NCBI RefSeq assembly: GCF_001262505.1
Contig: NZ_KQ410729.1
Span: 248,001 to 312,000, forward strand
From: Shinella sp. SUS2
GTDB lineage: Bacteria > Pseudomonadota > Alphaproteobacteria > Rhizobiales > Rhizobiaceae
DNA length: 64,000 nucleotides
Reading direction: 5' to 3'
Under the pieces are notes generated by a model. The model did not search any database and had not been told where the DNA came from. It saw only the letters and a program-made list of their open reading frames with translations. Below are positions 9,780-20,162 of the stretch, one piece after another. Numbering within the stretch: the first letter of the stretch is position 1; each line of letters starts with the position of its first letter. Both the position numbers and the translations under genes were made by a program.

Positions 9780-10739
9780 ATGCCCATGCGTTTCGATCAC
9801 GCAGATCATGTGCAGAGCGTTGCGGCCCACACCTCGGCCGCGGCCAGTTCGCCGGTGGCTGCTTCCTGGCGCCGCTGCCTCACGCTGCACGGGCTTTCCC
9901 CCGAAGAGGCACGTCACCCCTGGCGCCTGACCGAGCCGGAATTCCGGCAGGCGCGGGCGCGCTCCAGCGTGCTGATCGAGGAGGCGCGCGGCGAGATCGA
10001 CCGGCTCTTCGCCACGGTCGGCAAGGCCGGCTGCTGCCTGCTCCTGACGGATGAGAACGGCATTGCACTCGAACGGCGCGGGGCGGCGGGCGACGACCGC
10101 GATTTTCGCGGTGTCGGGCTCTGGTCCGGCACGGTGTGGAGCGAGGCGAGCGTCGGCACCAACGGCATCGGCACCGCGTTGGCCGACGAGCGGCCCGTGC
10201 TCATCCTGCGCGACCAGCATTTCCTCTCGCAGAACACCGGCCTTTCCTGCACCACTGCGCCGATCCGCGATCATACGGGACGCATCGCTGCCGCCATCGA
10301 CATTTCCACCTGCCGTGACGATGCGGGCGAGATGACCATGTCGATCCTCTCGCAGGCGATCCGCGATGCCGCCGCGCGCATCGAGGCGGGGCTTTTCCGC
10401 CGCGCCTTCTCCGCCGCGCGCATCCTGCTTGTGCCCGTCGAGGGGCGTAGCGCGCCGGCGCTGCTCGCCGTTGATCGTGACGACCTGGTGCTGGGTGCAA
10501 CCCGCGCTGCGCGCCAGGTGCTCGGTCTTGATGACCGGCGCATTGCCACGGGCGTCGCCGCCTCCGACCTCCTGCAGGAGGATAGGGCGGAGGACGGGCG
10601 CGACCTCGACGATGCGGAACGCGCGGCGCTGCGCCGCGTGCTGACGCGCGCCGGGGGCAATGTCAGCCAGGCGGCCGACCTGCTCGGCATCAGCCGCGCG
10701 ACGCTGTACCGCAAGATGAAGAAGCTCTCGATCAACTGA
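9780..10739 (+). CDS. AcoR-like regulator: GAF plus Fis-type HTH, no AAA+ domain
   Basis: Predicted transcription regulator of 319 residues. The N-terminal half has the AcoR arrangement (SWRRC at about 30, a GAF-like region with SVGTNGIGTAL and SCTTAPIRDHTG). The C-terminus is a Fis-type helix-turn-helix (GGNVSQAADLLGISRATLY). Classical AcoR is about 600-670 residues and has a sigma-54 AAA+ ATPase between these parts; here the GAF region passes almost directly into a short linker and the HTH, and no Walker or GAFTGA motif is seen. GGGGAGGAG upstream supports the start at 9780. It precedes an acetaldehyde-type dehydrogenase it probably controls. Confidence 0.88.
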   Translation: MPMRFDHADHVQSVAAHTSAAASSPVAASWRRCLTLHGLSPEEARHPWRLTEPEFRQARARSSVLIEEARGEIDRLFATVGKAGCCLLLTDENGIALERRGAAGDDRDFRGVGLWSGTVWSEASVGTNGIGTALADERPVLILRDQHFLSQNTGLSCTTAPIRDHTGRIAAAIDISTCRDDAGEMTMSILSQAIRDAAARIEAGLFRRAFSAARILLVPVEGRSAPALLAVDRDDLVLGATRAARQVLGLDDRRIATGVAASDLLQEDRAEDGRDLDDAERAALRRVLTRAGGNVSQAADLLGISRATLYRKMKKLSIN

Positions 10740-10772
10740 TGTTGCAATGCAGCACAGGCTGTCGCGCCGGCC

Positions 10773-10790
10773 TGTCTCAATTCTGAAACA
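10773..10790 (+). promoter_or_regulatory. candidate activator site of the AcoR-like regulator
   Basis: Imperfect palindrome with arms TGTCTCA and TGAAACA (6 of 7 positions complementary) and a 4-nt centre, 100 nt before the dehydrogenase start. It resembles the TGTC...GACA upstream sites of AcoR-type regulators. No convincing -24/-12 sigma-54 promoter follows it. Confidence 0.5.
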
Positions 10791-10889
10791 GTCGCCGCCG
10801 CCATCGTCCTGCCCCCTCTACCGCGATCGGCCGAAGCGCAGCACCATCCTCTCCGACGGCCCGTCCGGGCCCTACATGGGAGGAATGAC

Positions 10890-12398
<1,509 letters not shown>

Positions 12399-12404
12399 GC
12401 GACC

Positions 12405-12512
12405 GCTCTCCTTCTCCACCCCCCGGAGAAGGCGTGCAACGGGCGTGGGAGCCCTGTCCGCCGTCGCTCCCCGCTCCATCCCTCTCCCCGTAGCCGGGGA
12501 GAGGGAAAACCG
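12405..12512 (+). repeat. RIME-like mosaic palindromic repeat
   Basis: About 108 bp containing two palindromes: CCTTCTCC/GGAGAAGG at 12410-12432 and a 10-bp-arm CCCTCTCCCC/GGGGAGAGGG at 12480-12505. Size and the two-palindrome plan fit the Rhizobium intergenic mosaic elements. It lies between the dehydrogenase and DUF779 genes without breaking their order, and may also act as an RNA stabiliser or processing site. Confidence 0.6.
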
Positions 12513-12529
12513 TTTGGAGGAGCGCTGCC

Positions 12530-12904
12530 ATGACCGAAGTTACGACCGAGCCGCGTGTGATGGCGACAGACGCCGCGCTGTCGCTCATCCGGGAGATCCA
12601 GGCCGATCATCCCGAGATCCTGTTCCACCAGTCCGGCGGCTGCTGCGACGGCTCCTCACCGATGTGCTATCCGGCGGACGACTACATTGTCGGCGACCGG
12701 GATGTGAAGCTCGGCGAGATCGGCGGTGTGCCGGTCTATATCAGCGAGAGCCAGTTCGATGTGTGGAAGCACACGCAGCTGATCATCGACGTGGTGCCGG
12801 GTCGGGGCGGTATGTTCTCGCTCGACAATGGCCGGGAAAAACGGTTTCTCACCCGCTCGCGCCTCTTTGGCGGCGGCGAGGCCTGTCCACTGCCGGGGCG
12901 CTGA
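12530..12904 (+). CDS. DUF779 protein linked to aldehyde dehydrogenase
   Basis: Small cytoplasmic protein of 124 residues with the family hallmark HQSGGCCDGSSPMCYP at about residues 29-44. Three cysteines in this loop suggest a metal or redox site. Later parts include GEIGGVPVYISESQF, and the C-terminus ends RSRLFGGGEACPLPGR with another Cys. DUF779 genes commonly follow AcoD/ExaC-type dehydrogenases, as here, but the biochemical role is not established. GGAGGAG lies at good spacing before the ATG. Confidence 0.88.
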   Translation: MTEVTTEPRVMATDAALSLIREIQADHPEILFHQSGGCCDGSSPMCYPADDYIVGDRDVKLGEIGGVPVYISESQFDVWKHTQLIIDVVPGRGGMFSLDNGREKRFLTRSRLFGGGEACPLPGR

Positions 12905-12960
12905 CCAGGTTCGAGGCAATCGCCCCGACTTTTATGAAAATCCGCCCGCGCTCGACTTCA

Positions 12961-13026
12961 TCCTCGGGCTGGACCCGAGGATCCATATTTTTCAATGGGC
13001 TTAGGTGGCCGGGTCAAACCCGGCCA
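12961..13026. repeat. alphaproteobacterial intergenic double palindrome
   Basis: Two hairpins: TCCTCGGG/CCCGAGGA at 12961-12981 and a 9-bp-arm TGGCCGGGT/ACCCGGCCA at 13006-13026. The first matches the dispersed tcatcctcgggc...gaggat repeat common in Rhizobiales. It fills the gap between the convergent DUF779 and Kazal genes and may end transcription of both. Confidence 0.55.
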
Positions 13027-13071
13027 TGATGACGGAGGCGTTGAGCGTGCAGCCTACCGATCGGGATGGGC

Positions 13072-13614
13072 TCAGCCAATCGGGCACTGGCCGCGCCGAT
13101 AGACCGTGAAGCCGGCCGCCTCCGCCGAGCAGGCATTGCCGAACTCCTTGAAATCCGGGCCGCGGCGCCCGCAGACCGGATTGTAGTCCATCGTGCAGGC
13201 GCGCTGGTCACGCGGGCGTTCACGGTCGCCCCGGTCGTTGCGGTCACGCTCCCGGCGGTCCCGATCGTTGCGATTGCGGTCCCTGTCACGGTCGCGGCCG
13301 TCATTGTTCCAGCCGTCGCGATCCTCGTCCTGCCAGCCGGTCTGGTCGCGATCCGGGCGGCGGAACTGGCATTCACCGCGGCCGATGATGCCGTAGCCGC
13401 TGGAGCGCGCTTCGCAGGCATTGGCGAAGGTCTGGCGGTCGCGGCCGCGCTCGCCGCAGACCGGCGCATATTCGCGGGTGCAGAATTGCGGCGGGCGGGG
13501 ATTGTAGCCGCCGGGGCCTTCATCGACCTCGACCGAGCAGGCCGCCAGAGTGCCGGCGGCGAGAAGGAGGACGGCAGGCCCCGCGAGCCGGGATAGAAAT
13601 GGTAGTGAGATCAT
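13072..13614 (-). CDS. lipoprotein with two Kazal-like protease-inhibitor domains
   Basis: Predicted exported lipoprotein of 180 residues. The signal peptide ends in the lipobox LAAC, with the acylated Cys near residue 26. Two Kazal-like modules follow: one starting CTREYAPVCG and ending GRGEC (about 45-82), the other starting CTMDYNPVCG and ending RRGQC near the C-terminus. They are joined by a linker of about 55 residues made almost entirely of Asp, Arg and Asn. Each module has four cysteines rather than the six of eukaryotic Kazal domains. A role as surface inhibitor of serine proteases is inferred from the fold only. It is the last gene of a minus-strand run below prs. Confidence 0.82.
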   Translation of the reverse strand: MISLPFLSRLAGPAVLLLAAGTLAACSVEVDEGPGGYNPRPPQFCTREYAPVCGERGRDRQTFANACEARSSGYGIIGRGECQFRRPDRDQTGWQDEDRDGWNNDGRDRDRDRNRNDRDRRERDRNDRGDRERPRDQRACTMDYNPVCGRRGPDFKEFGNACSAEAAGFTVYRRGQCPIG

Positions 13615-13655
13615 GGTTTTCCCCTGACGAATCTGAGGGGAACTTAGCGCAGAAA

Positions 13656-13681
13656 TGCCAGGGCCGATATCGGCCCTGGCA
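13656..13681 (-). terminator. prs intrinsic terminator
   Basis: Perfect 26-bp self-complementary run (arms TGCCAGGGCCGAT and ATCGGCCCTGGCA), 9 nt past the prs stop. On the minus strand it is followed by TTTCTG. Confidence 0.8.
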
Positions 13682-13689
13682 AAAATCCG

Positions 13690-14622
13690 TCAGTCGAAGA
13701 GGCTCGATACCGATTCCTCGGCGCTGGTGCGGTTGATCGCTTCGCCGAGCAGGTTGGCCGTCGAGATGACGCGGATGTTGTGCGCCGACTGGACGGCCGT
13801 TGTCGGCTGGATCGAGTCGGTGATGACAAGCTCCTTGAGCTTGGACGAGGTGACGCGCGCGACGGCGCCGCCCGACAGAACGCCATGCGTGATATAGGCG
13901 GTGACACTGGTCGCGCCGTTCTTCAGCAGCGCCTCGGCCGCGTTGCAGAGCGTGCCGCCCGAGTCGACGATATCGTCGATCAGCAGGCAGTCCTTGCCCG
14001 AAACGTCGCCGATGACGTTCATCACCTCGGATTCACCCGGACGGTCACGGCGCTTGTCGACGATGGCGAGCAGACAGTCGAGGCGCTTGGCGAGCGCCCG
14101 GGCGCGCACCACGCCGCCGACGTCAGGCGAGACGACCATGACGTTTTCGAGGTTGTAGTTTTCCTTCACGTCGCGCGCCAGGATCGGCACGGCGTAGAGG
14201 TTGTCCGTGGGAATGTCGAAGAAACCCTGGATCTGGCCGGCATGCAGGTCCAGCGTCAGTACGCGGTCGGCACCGGCCTCGGTGATGAGGTTGGCGACAA
14301 GCTTTGCCGAGATCGGCGTACGCGGGCCGGGTTTGCGGTCCTGGCGGGCGTAGCCGAAATAGGGGATCACGGCCGTGATGCGGCGTGCCGAGGAACGGCG
14401 CATCGCATCGATCATGATGAGCATTTCCATCAGGTGATCGTTGGTCGGGAACGAGGTCGACTGCACGACGAAAACGTCCTCGCCGCGCACGTTCTCCTGG
14501 ATTTCAACGAAGATTTCCTGGTCTGCGAAGCGTCTGACCGTGGCCCGGCCGAGCGGAACATTCAGATAATTGCAGATCGCTTCGGCCAGGAGCCGGTTCG
14601 AATTGCCCGCGAAAACCTTCAT
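13690..14622 (-). CDS. prs: ribose-phosphate pyrophosphokinase
   Basis: Makes PRPP from ribose-5-phosphate and ATP for purine, pyrimidine, His, Trp and NAD synthesis. It is 310 residues, class I length. It starts MKVFAGNSN; the ATP site includes [20 protein letters not shown], the catalytic loop carries [11 protein letters not shown], and the PRPP-binding signature is DDIVDSGGT. The flanking lipoprotein genes are unrelated. Identity is certain. Confidence 0.97.
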   Translation of the reverse strand: MKVFAGNSNRLLAEAICNYLNVPLGRATVRRFADQEIFVEIQENVRGEDVFVVQSTSFPTNDHLMEMLIMIDAMRRSSARRITAVIPYFGYARQDRKPGPRTPISAKLVANLITEAGADRVLTLDLHAGQIQGFFDIPTDNLYAVPILARDVKENYNLENVMVVSPDVGGVVRARALAKRLDCLLAIVDKRRDRPGESEVMNVIGDVSGKDCLLIDDIVDSGGTLCNAAEALLKNGATSVTAYITHGVLSGGAVARVTSSKLKELVITDSIQPTTAVQSAHNIRVISTANLLGEAINRTSAEESVSSLFD

Positions 14623-14747
14623 CTATGGTCCGCCTGTGGATTATGCTGATGGGGGGGCTTTAAGCGGCAAAATCCGTGAATGCAAGGGCTTTGCGATATC
14701 CGAAAAGCGTTTCTTCGCATTTCGCTGTGATTAACCCTGCGACGTGC

Positions 14748-15506
14748 TTAACCGCGTGTGGCGCCGCGCCAGTCGAGATACTGGCGGATCGTCTTCTGGG
14801 CGATGCCCTCCATCGTGCGCGCCGGCACGGCGGCCCAGGGATCGGAGGCTGTGCCCGAGACGCTTTCCTGGCCCTGGATGCGATGCAGCCGTGCGCCGCT
14901 GCCGTCGAGCACGTCCCAGACATAGACGACGGTGGTCTTGCCGTTGTCGTTCATGGCGGAGAAGTAGCCCTTCAGGATGTATTTGCTCGAACTGTCGGAG
15001 GCGCTGCGGATCGTCAGCCCGTTGGAACGGGCTTCCGCGCCGAGCCGCTTGGAGAGCGGTGTCACGGCCTCGACCGGGGCGCCGATGATCGGCAGGAAGC
15101 GCACGGTCTCGCCTGCTTCCGCGGCCGGCGGGACGGTGGCGACCTCTTCCGCGCCGGTCGACGTTTCGGCCGCGAGCGAGCGCTGGGCGGTGGTGCGGGC
15201 AAGCTCCGCGTCCTGCTGGCCCCCCGCATTGCGGGCAAGCGCGTCGGCCTGGCCCTGCAGCGTGCCGGCGGTGTCCGCGCCCGTCGTGGTGCCGGATGAC
15301 GGGGTGAAGGCCGTCTCCTGGGTCGTGCGCGTGACGGGTGTCGTCTGTGCGCTCATCTGGTCGAGGTCGTTCTGAGTGACGGGCGGCGAATTGAAGGTGC
15401 CGCCGCCGACATCGACCTGCGGCGTCAGCGCGTCCGTGCTGTTGCAGCCGGCAAGGGTGGCAATGAGGCCGATCAGTGCCAGCCGCTTCATCAGCTCTTG
15501 CATCAT
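14748..15506 (-). CDS. conserved lipoprotein of unknown function
   Basis: Predicted lipoprotein of 252 residues. A short signal with lipobox LAGC is followed by an Asn/Ser linker. A low-complexity Thr/Gln/Ala-rich region covers about 40-130. The C-terminal 110 residues look folded (FLPIIGAPVEAVTPLSKRL, KYILKGYFSAMNDNGKTT, VYVWDVLDGSGARLHRIQG) and resemble the beta-rich domain seen in other rhizobial outer-membrane lipoproteins. The start could be 15506 (AGGA 12 nt upstream) or 15491 (MKRLALIG). Downstream of the M24 gene and upstream of prs, same strand. Confidence 0.8.
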   Translation of the reverse strand: MMQELMKRLALIGLIATLAGCNSTDALTPQVDVGGGTFNSPPVTQNDLDQMSAQTTPVTRTTQETAFTPSSGTTTGADTAGTLQGQADALARNAGGQQDAELARTTAQRSLAAETSTGAEEVATVPPAAEAGETVRFLPIIGAPVEAVTPLSKRLGAEARSNGLTIRSASDSSSKYILKGYFSAMNDNGKTTVVYVWDVLDGSGARLHRIQGQESVSGTASDPWAAVPARTMEGIAQKTIRQYLDWRGATRG

Positions 15507-15622
15507 TGTCGTCCGTGTCCTGCGGAAGGCTTTTCGCCTCCTCCGTTCCCCGCAACGATTTATGGGTGCGGCCTCAAGGCCTGTCAATCGCGGGATCGTG
15601 CGGGGTCTGCGGGTGGATCCCC

Positions 15623-16774
15623 TCAGACCTCGATGAAGTCGAGCCCGTAGCGCGAAAGCGCCTTCGGCGTGTCTGTCGTCGTCAGGTAGGTCTGGCCGAG
15701 CGTCATGGCCGTGCCGCTGTCGGAATCGAGCACGATCGTGTGCACGAAAAGCGCCATGTTCGGCTGGATCTCCTGGGGGTTTCCGACCAGGAACATCTGC
15801 TGCTCCATCCAGGATGGGGCAAAGCGCGCGCCGACGGAATAGCCGCAGGTGTTGAGCCTGTGGCGGGCAAGGCCGCGCTCGTCGATGATGCGGGCGAAGG
15901 TCTCGAAGACGGTGCCGAAGGTATTGCCGGGGCGCAGCACCATTTCCATCGCCTGCATGGCCTCGCGGCAGGCGCTGTAGAGTTCGCGGTGGCGGTTGGA
16001 CGGCTCGCCGATGATGGCCGTGCGCATCATCGGCGCATGGTAGCGCGCGCTGACGCCTGACCATTCCAGCGTGAGCTGGTCCTCCGCATCGAGCTTGCGC
16101 CGGCCGGACTTGGAGCGGCAGAGCAGGGCGTCGGCGCCCGAGCCGATGACGAATTCGTTGGCGGCATAGTCGCCGCCGGCGGCCAGCACCGCATTCTGCA
16201 GCGCCGCGAGGATCGCCGCCTCGTCGCCGCCGGGCGCGATGAGCGGCAGGGCAGCGGCCAGCGCATCGTCGGACAGCGCGGCAGCACGCTCGACATAGGC
16301 GATCTCGGCCGGGCTCTTGATGAGGCGCAGCCGGCTGACGAGGCTAGAGGCGTCGATGATCTGGCCGAAACTCTGGAGCTGGTTGTCGAGAAGGCGGGCG
16401 TTGCGGCCGGTAAGGCCATGCGTGTCATATTCGACGCCGATGCGGCAACCGAGCAGGTCGAGGTCGGAGAGCAGGTTCTTCAGGTCCATCGTCGGATCGG
16501 CCGTGATGCGGTCGATCCAGATCTCGATCTTCTCGATGTTGGAGGTGTGGCGGGCCTGGCGCAGGTCTGCCGAACGGGTCAGCAGCACCATCTCGCCGGT
16601 CGCCTTCACGACGAGCGTCTGGAAGAAGCAGTAGCCGAAGGTGTCGTAGCCGGTCAGCCAATACATGCTCTCCTGCGCGAAGAGCAGCATGGCGTCGATC
16701 TTCTCCTCCCGCATGCGGGCGGTGAGGCGCTGGAGCCGGTTGGCGTATTCCTCGCTGTCGAAGTGAAGTGCCAT
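15623..16774 (-). CDS. M24 (creatinase/aminopeptidase-fold) protein lacking metal ligands
   Basis: Pita-bread-fold protein of 383 residues with an N-terminal creatinase domain (MYWLTGYDTFGYCFF) and a C-terminal M24 domain. The usual metal ligands are absent by eye: the first Asp region reads LTLEWSG, the second YHAPMMRT, the His motif GYSVGARF, and both Glu positions are replaced. YHxP-xxRT and GYSxG resemble creatinase, ectoine hydrolase (DoeA) and DddP-type members, which act on small non-peptide substrates. GGGAGA before the ATG supports the start. It follows pgeF by 35 nt in the lgt run, so co-transcription is likely. The substrate is unknown; calling it a Xaa-Pro peptidase would probably be wrong. 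Confidence 0.85.
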   Translation of the reverse strand: MALHFDSEEYANRLQRLTARMREEKIDAMLLFAQESMYWLTGYDTFGYCFFQTLVVKATGEMVLLTRSADLRQARHTSNIEKIEIWIDRITADPTMDLKNLLSDLDLLGCRIGVEYDTHGLTGRNARLLDNQLQSFGQIIDASSLVSRLRLIKSPAEIAYVERAAALSDDALAAALPLIAPGGDEAAILAALQNAVLAAGGDYAANEFVIGSGADALLCRSKSGRRKLDAEDQLTLEWSGVSARYHAPMMRTAIIGEPSNRHRELYSACREAMQAMEMVLRPGNTFGTVFETFARIIDERGLARHRLNTCGYSVGARFAPSWMEQQMFLVGNPQEIQPNMALFVHTIVLDSDSGTAMTLGQTYLTTTDTPKALSRYGLDFIEV

Positions 16775-16809
16775 GGCGGTGTCTCCCTCGTCCTGTGTCG
16801 TTGGGGGCC

Positions 16810-17601
16810 TCAGCCCCTTAGCATGATCGCCGATATCTGGCGGCCGTAGTCGGGTTCCTGGCGGTGCGTGGTGCGCCGGTAGGAGAAGAAGCGCTCTTCG
16901 TCCGGATAGGTGCAGATGTCGAGATTTTCCGCCGTCACCCCGGCGTCGGTCAATCGCTGCGTGGTCAGACCCGGCAGGTCGAACATGGCGTGGCCGGGTT
17001 TTTCCGAGGGCGTGAAATAGCGCGCATATGCCGTGTCGACGCCGAGGAAGCGTTCCACGAATTCCGGCCCGACCTCGTAGCTCTTCCGGCTGATCGAGGG
17101 GCCGAGACTGGCGACGATGGCCTGCCTGCGGGCGCCGAGCCTTTCCATCGCCGCGATGGTGCTTTCGAGCACGCCGTAGAGGGCGCCCTTCCAGCCGGCA
17201 TGGGCCGCTCCGACGACGCGCGCCTCGGGGTCGCAAAAGAGGATCGGCCCGCAATCGGCGGCAAGCACGCCCAGCACCATGCCGGGTGTCGCGCTGACCA
17301 GCGCATCGGCCTGCGGCCGTGCGCCGTCATAATCGCCATCGACCACGACGACATCGGGTGAATGGACCTGATGCACGGTGGCGAGCCGGTCTGGCGTGGC
17401 GGAGAACCAGCGGGCGACACGGGCGCGATTCTCGTCGACCTTTTCACGCTGGTCCTTCGAGCCGAGGCCGACATTGAGGCCGCGGTAGATGCCGTCGGAA
17501 ACCCCGCCGGCGCGGGTGAAGAAGCCGTGCTGCGCGGCCTTTCCGGCGCGCTCCGTCAGGAGCGGGCTTTCGATCGGGGAGGGGAGCGCGTCGTCCTTCA
17601 T
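16810..17601 (-). CDS. pgeF: PgeF/YfiH-family multicopper-oxidase-like peptidoglycan editing factor
   Basis: Cytoplasmic enzyme thought to remove wrongly incorporated amino acids from peptidoglycan precursors; older annotations call it laccase-domain or polyphenol oxidase. It is 263 residues. The zinc/copper-binding set is visible as TVHQVHS, LAADCGPIL and AAHAGWKGAL. The frame is open to 17706, overlapping the methyltransferase end, but the ATG at 17601 with a GAGAGACC site is preferred. It lies between the MidA-like and M24 genes. Confidence 0.92.
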   Translation of the reverse strand: MKDDALPSPIESPLLTERAGKAAQHGFFTRAGGVSDGIYRGLNVGLGSKDQREKVDENRARVARWFSATPDRLATVHQVHSPDVVVVDGDYDGARPQADALVSATPGMVLGVLAADCGPILFCDPEARVVGAAHAGWKGALYGVLESTIAAMERLGARRQAIVASLGPSISRKSYEVGPEFVERFLGVDTAYARYFTPSEKPGHAMFDLPGLTTQRLTDAGVTAENLDICTYPDEERFFSYRRTTHRQEPDYGRQISAIMLRG

Positions 17602-17702
17602 GGTCTCTCGGCTGGGCTTGGGGCGGCCCGTCGGGCCAAGGTTTCGGCCGGGGCATGCGGGGTGCAAATCGGGCCGGATGTTGTCCGGCCTGACGGCCTG
17701 TG

Positions 17703-18803
17703 TCAATCCGGCTGGCGGAAGGGAAAGAGGGCAAGTGGCGTGCTGCCAACGGCCAACACCTTGAAAAGATCCCCCATTTTCCCAGCACCTGCGCCGGCGA
17801 GCCGGTCGACATCGGCAAGAATCGATTGCTGCGTCGCTGCGTCGCGGTTTCGGCCGAGGGCAGAGGCCCGCTCACCGATGCCAAGGCCGACGAGGAAGTC
17901 GCCCTGGTGCAGCATGCCGTGCACATGAAGGCCCACGCTTGCCGCCGTGCCGGCGAGACGCTCGAAATCCACATGGCTCGTCAGATCCGCCTCGCCGGGA
18001 TGGGCGAGCGGCGGGTCGAAGTCGTGTTTCAGCACCGCCTGCAGCGTATCGCCGAAGCCGGTGACGAAATGGCCGTAGTCGATGATGAGCGCGGTGCCGC
18101 CGAAACGGGCTATGCGCTCGCCGATCGTCGCCAAGACGGCCTCGCGGGCCGGGGCGATCTCGAAGATCGTGCCGTTTGGCACCGCCTTGTGGTTTTCCGG
18201 CAGAAGTGCGGGATCGAGGCCGGCGACGCCGGCGGCAAAGGTCAGGGCGTCGTCCGCATCGAGGCCGACAAGCCGCTCGCGAAAACCGGACGACGTCTTG
18301 ATGAACTGGCGGATCGGGATGGCATCGAAGAGCTCGTTGGCGGCAAGCAGCACGAAACCGTCGGGCAGTTCCTCGAAACTGTCATGCCAGGTTACGCGCG
18401 CGGCATGGGTGCCGAGCGTTTCGTGCTGGACGGTGCGCAGCTTCGGGCTTGTCTCGATCAGGTGGATCGTCGCGCTCTCATAGAGCTGCGGGGCGATCCT
18501 TGCGATCACGCGCAGCATGTCCGCCATCATCGTGCCCCGGCCGGGGCCGATCTCGGCAATGCGCACGTCCGCCGGTCCGCCGTGTTTCTGCCAGGCATGT
18601 ACCAGGAAGATGCCGAGCATCTCGCCGAAGAGCTGGCTGACCTCCGGCGCGGTGACGAAGTCGCCGGCGATGCCGAAGGGGTCGCGAGTGCGGTAGTAGC
18701 CGTGCTCCGGATCGGCAAGGCACAGGGCGAAATAGTCGGTGACGCTGATCGGGCCGTTGGTTCGGATCAGCGCCTTGATCTTGCGGGCGAGGGGCGTCGG
18801 CAT
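17703..18803 (-). CDS. MidA/NDUFAF7-family SAM-dependent methyltransferase
   Basis: Class I methyltransferase of 366 residues. In mitochondria the orthologue methylates an arginine in a complex I subunit during assembly; a similar bacterial role is plausible but unproven. It shows the N-terminal signature DYFALCLADPEHGYY, FVTAPEVSQLFGE, the SAM loop AEIGPGRGTMM, and LLAANELFDAIPI. The start is 12 nt from the lgt stop, so the two are coupled. This lgt, methyltransferase, pgeF order is common in Rhizobiales. Confidence 0.92.
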   Translation of the reverse strand: MPTPLARKIKALIRTNGPISVTDYFALCLADPEHGYYRTRDPFGIAGDFVTAPEVSQLFGEMLGIFLVHAWQKHGGPADVRIAEIGPGRGTMMADMLRVIARIAPQLYESATIHLIETSPKLRTVQHETLGTHAARVTWHDSFEELPDGFVLLAANELFDAIPIRQFIKTSSGFRERLVGLDADDALTFAAGVAGLDPALLPENHKAVPNGTIFEIAPAREAVLATIGERIARFGGTALIIDYGHFVTGFGDTLQAVLKHDFDPPLAHPGEADLTSHVDFERLAGTAASVGLHVHGMLHQGDFLVGLGIGERASALGRNRDAATQQSILADVDRLAGAGAGKMGDLFKVLAVGSTPLALFPFRQPD

Positions 18804-18815
18804 CGGCGCGTTCGC

Positions 18816-19628
18816 TCAAGCACTGGCCGCAGTGGCCGGCCGGGCGCGGACGATCGCCCAGAGGCCGAGTGCGAGCATCGGCAGCGAGAGCAGCATGCCC
18901 ATGGTGAGCCAGCCGCCGAGAAGATAGCCGAGCTGCGGGTCCGGCTCGCGGAAGAACTCGACCGTGATGCGCGAGAGGGCATAGCCCGCCACGAAGAGGC
19001 CGGTCACGAGGCCGGGGCGCTTCAGCGCGGCGAAACGATAGATGGCAAGGGCGAGCACGATGACCAGCACGATGCCTTCGAGCCCCGCTTCGTAGAGCTG
19101 GCTCGGGTGGCGGGCGAAGGGGCCTGCCTCGGGGAAGATCACGGCCCAGGGCGCGTCGGAGAGGCGGCCCCAGAGTTCGCCGTTAACGAAGTTGGCGATG
19201 CGGCCGAAGAACAGGCCGATCGGCACGACGGCGGCGACGATATCGAAGAGGCTCCAGACCGGGATGGCGTTGCGCCGGGCGAAGAGGATCATGGCGAGCG
19301 TGGTGCCGGCAAGGCCGCCGTGGAAGGACATGCCGCCGTTCCACACTTGCAGGGCGCGCAGCGGATCGGCCGCGACGTTCGGGAAATCGTAGAAAAGAAT
19401 ATAGCCGACGCGACCGCCGAGAATGATGCCGACGGCGGCCCAGACGAGGAAGTCGTCGAGCTGGGTGCGGCTTATCGGCGCCTCGCCCGCCCACAGGCGT
19501 GGTGTCTCGATCAGCCGGCGCGCATAGACCCAGCCCAGGAGAATGCCCACGACATAGGCGATGCCGTACCAGTGCACGGCGACCGGGCCGATGGAGAAGG
19601 CGATCGGATCGATCTCGGGATAGGGCAT
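18816..19628 (-). CDS. lgt: prolipoprotein diacylglyceryl transferase
   Basis: Inner-membrane enzyme that transfers diacylglycerol to the lipobox Cys. About 270 residues with seven predicted helices. The Lgt signature [14 protein letters not shown] and the essential His in [11 protein letters not shown] are intact. The ATG at 19628 lacks a clear ribosome site; a TTG at 19658 (giving [16 protein letters not shown]) is an alternative. It heads the minus-strand run to pgeF and M24. The lipoproteins encoded downstream are among its likely substrates. Confidence 0.95.
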   Translation of the reverse strand: MPYPEIDPIAFSIGPVAVHWYGIAYVVGILLGWVYARRLIETPRLWAGEAPISRTQLDDFLVWAAVGIILGGRVGYILFYDFPNVAADPLRALQVWNGGMSFHGGLAGTTLAMILFARRNAIPVWSLFDIVAAVVPIGLFFGRIANFVNGELWGRLSDAPWAVIFPEAGPFARHPSQLYEAGLEGIVLVIVLALAIYRFAALKRPGLVTGLFVAGYALSRITVEFFREPDPQLGYLLGGWLTMGMLLSLPMLALGLWAIVRARPATAASA

Positions 19629-19868
19629 GATGGCGAGGAGTTGGGCAAGGTTCGTCAAGATGAGGCTCTTTTGCGTTTTCGGGCGGAAGATGGAGGCGCC
19701 TTGGGGCAGGGTCAAGGCGATAAATCGTGATCGGAGGCGGTGCGGCGGCGTGAAGCGGCGGCGATCCACCGGAATCCGCTTGCAAGCAGCGGCATCAGAC
19801 CCTACCTCAGGGCAACACGCGGGCGCTGGCGCCCGGAGCGACCATCGACACCTCAGGGAGGTCAGACC

Positions 19869-20129
19869 ATGACGACATCAGGCGCAAACCGTATTCTCGA
19901 CGACTTCGCCAAGTTGATGACCGACGCCGCCGGTGCCGCCCAGGGCGTGCGCAAGGAGGCCGAGACGGTGTTCCGCGCCCAGGCCGAGCGCTTCATCAAC
20001 GGCATGGACCTCGTCAAGCGCGAGGAATTCGAGGTGGTGCGTGAAATGGCGATCAAGGCGCGGGATGAAAACGACGCGCTTTTGAAGCGCATCGAGGCGC
20101 TGGAAGCCCGCCTCAACGCAGGCAGCTGA
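19869..20129 (+). CDS. UbiK/BMFP-family accessory protein
   Basis: Short protein of 86 residues, mostly helical, with a C-terminal coiled coil ([30 protein letters not shown], split by register at about 52-81) and a membrane-active amphipathic N-terminal half ([19 protein letters not shown]). This is the YqiC/UbiK (BMFP) plan; UbiK assists the ubiquinone biosynthesis complex in enterobacteria. The start follows AGGGAGG. It is divergent from lgt and followed by a strong terminator, so it is a single-gene transcript. Confidence 0.82.
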   Translation: MTTSGANRILDDFAKLMTDAAGAAQGVRKEAETVFRAQAERFINGMDLVKREEFEVVREMAIKARDENDALLKRIEALEARLNAGS

Positions 20130-20162
20130 GCCGTTCCGGCACAGGTTTTTACCGACAGGACT

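Noticed and set aside
10741..10889. Sigma-54 promoter before the aldehyde dehydrogenase
   Set aside because: No GG-N10-GC pair with acceptable flanks was found between the palindrome and the start codon.
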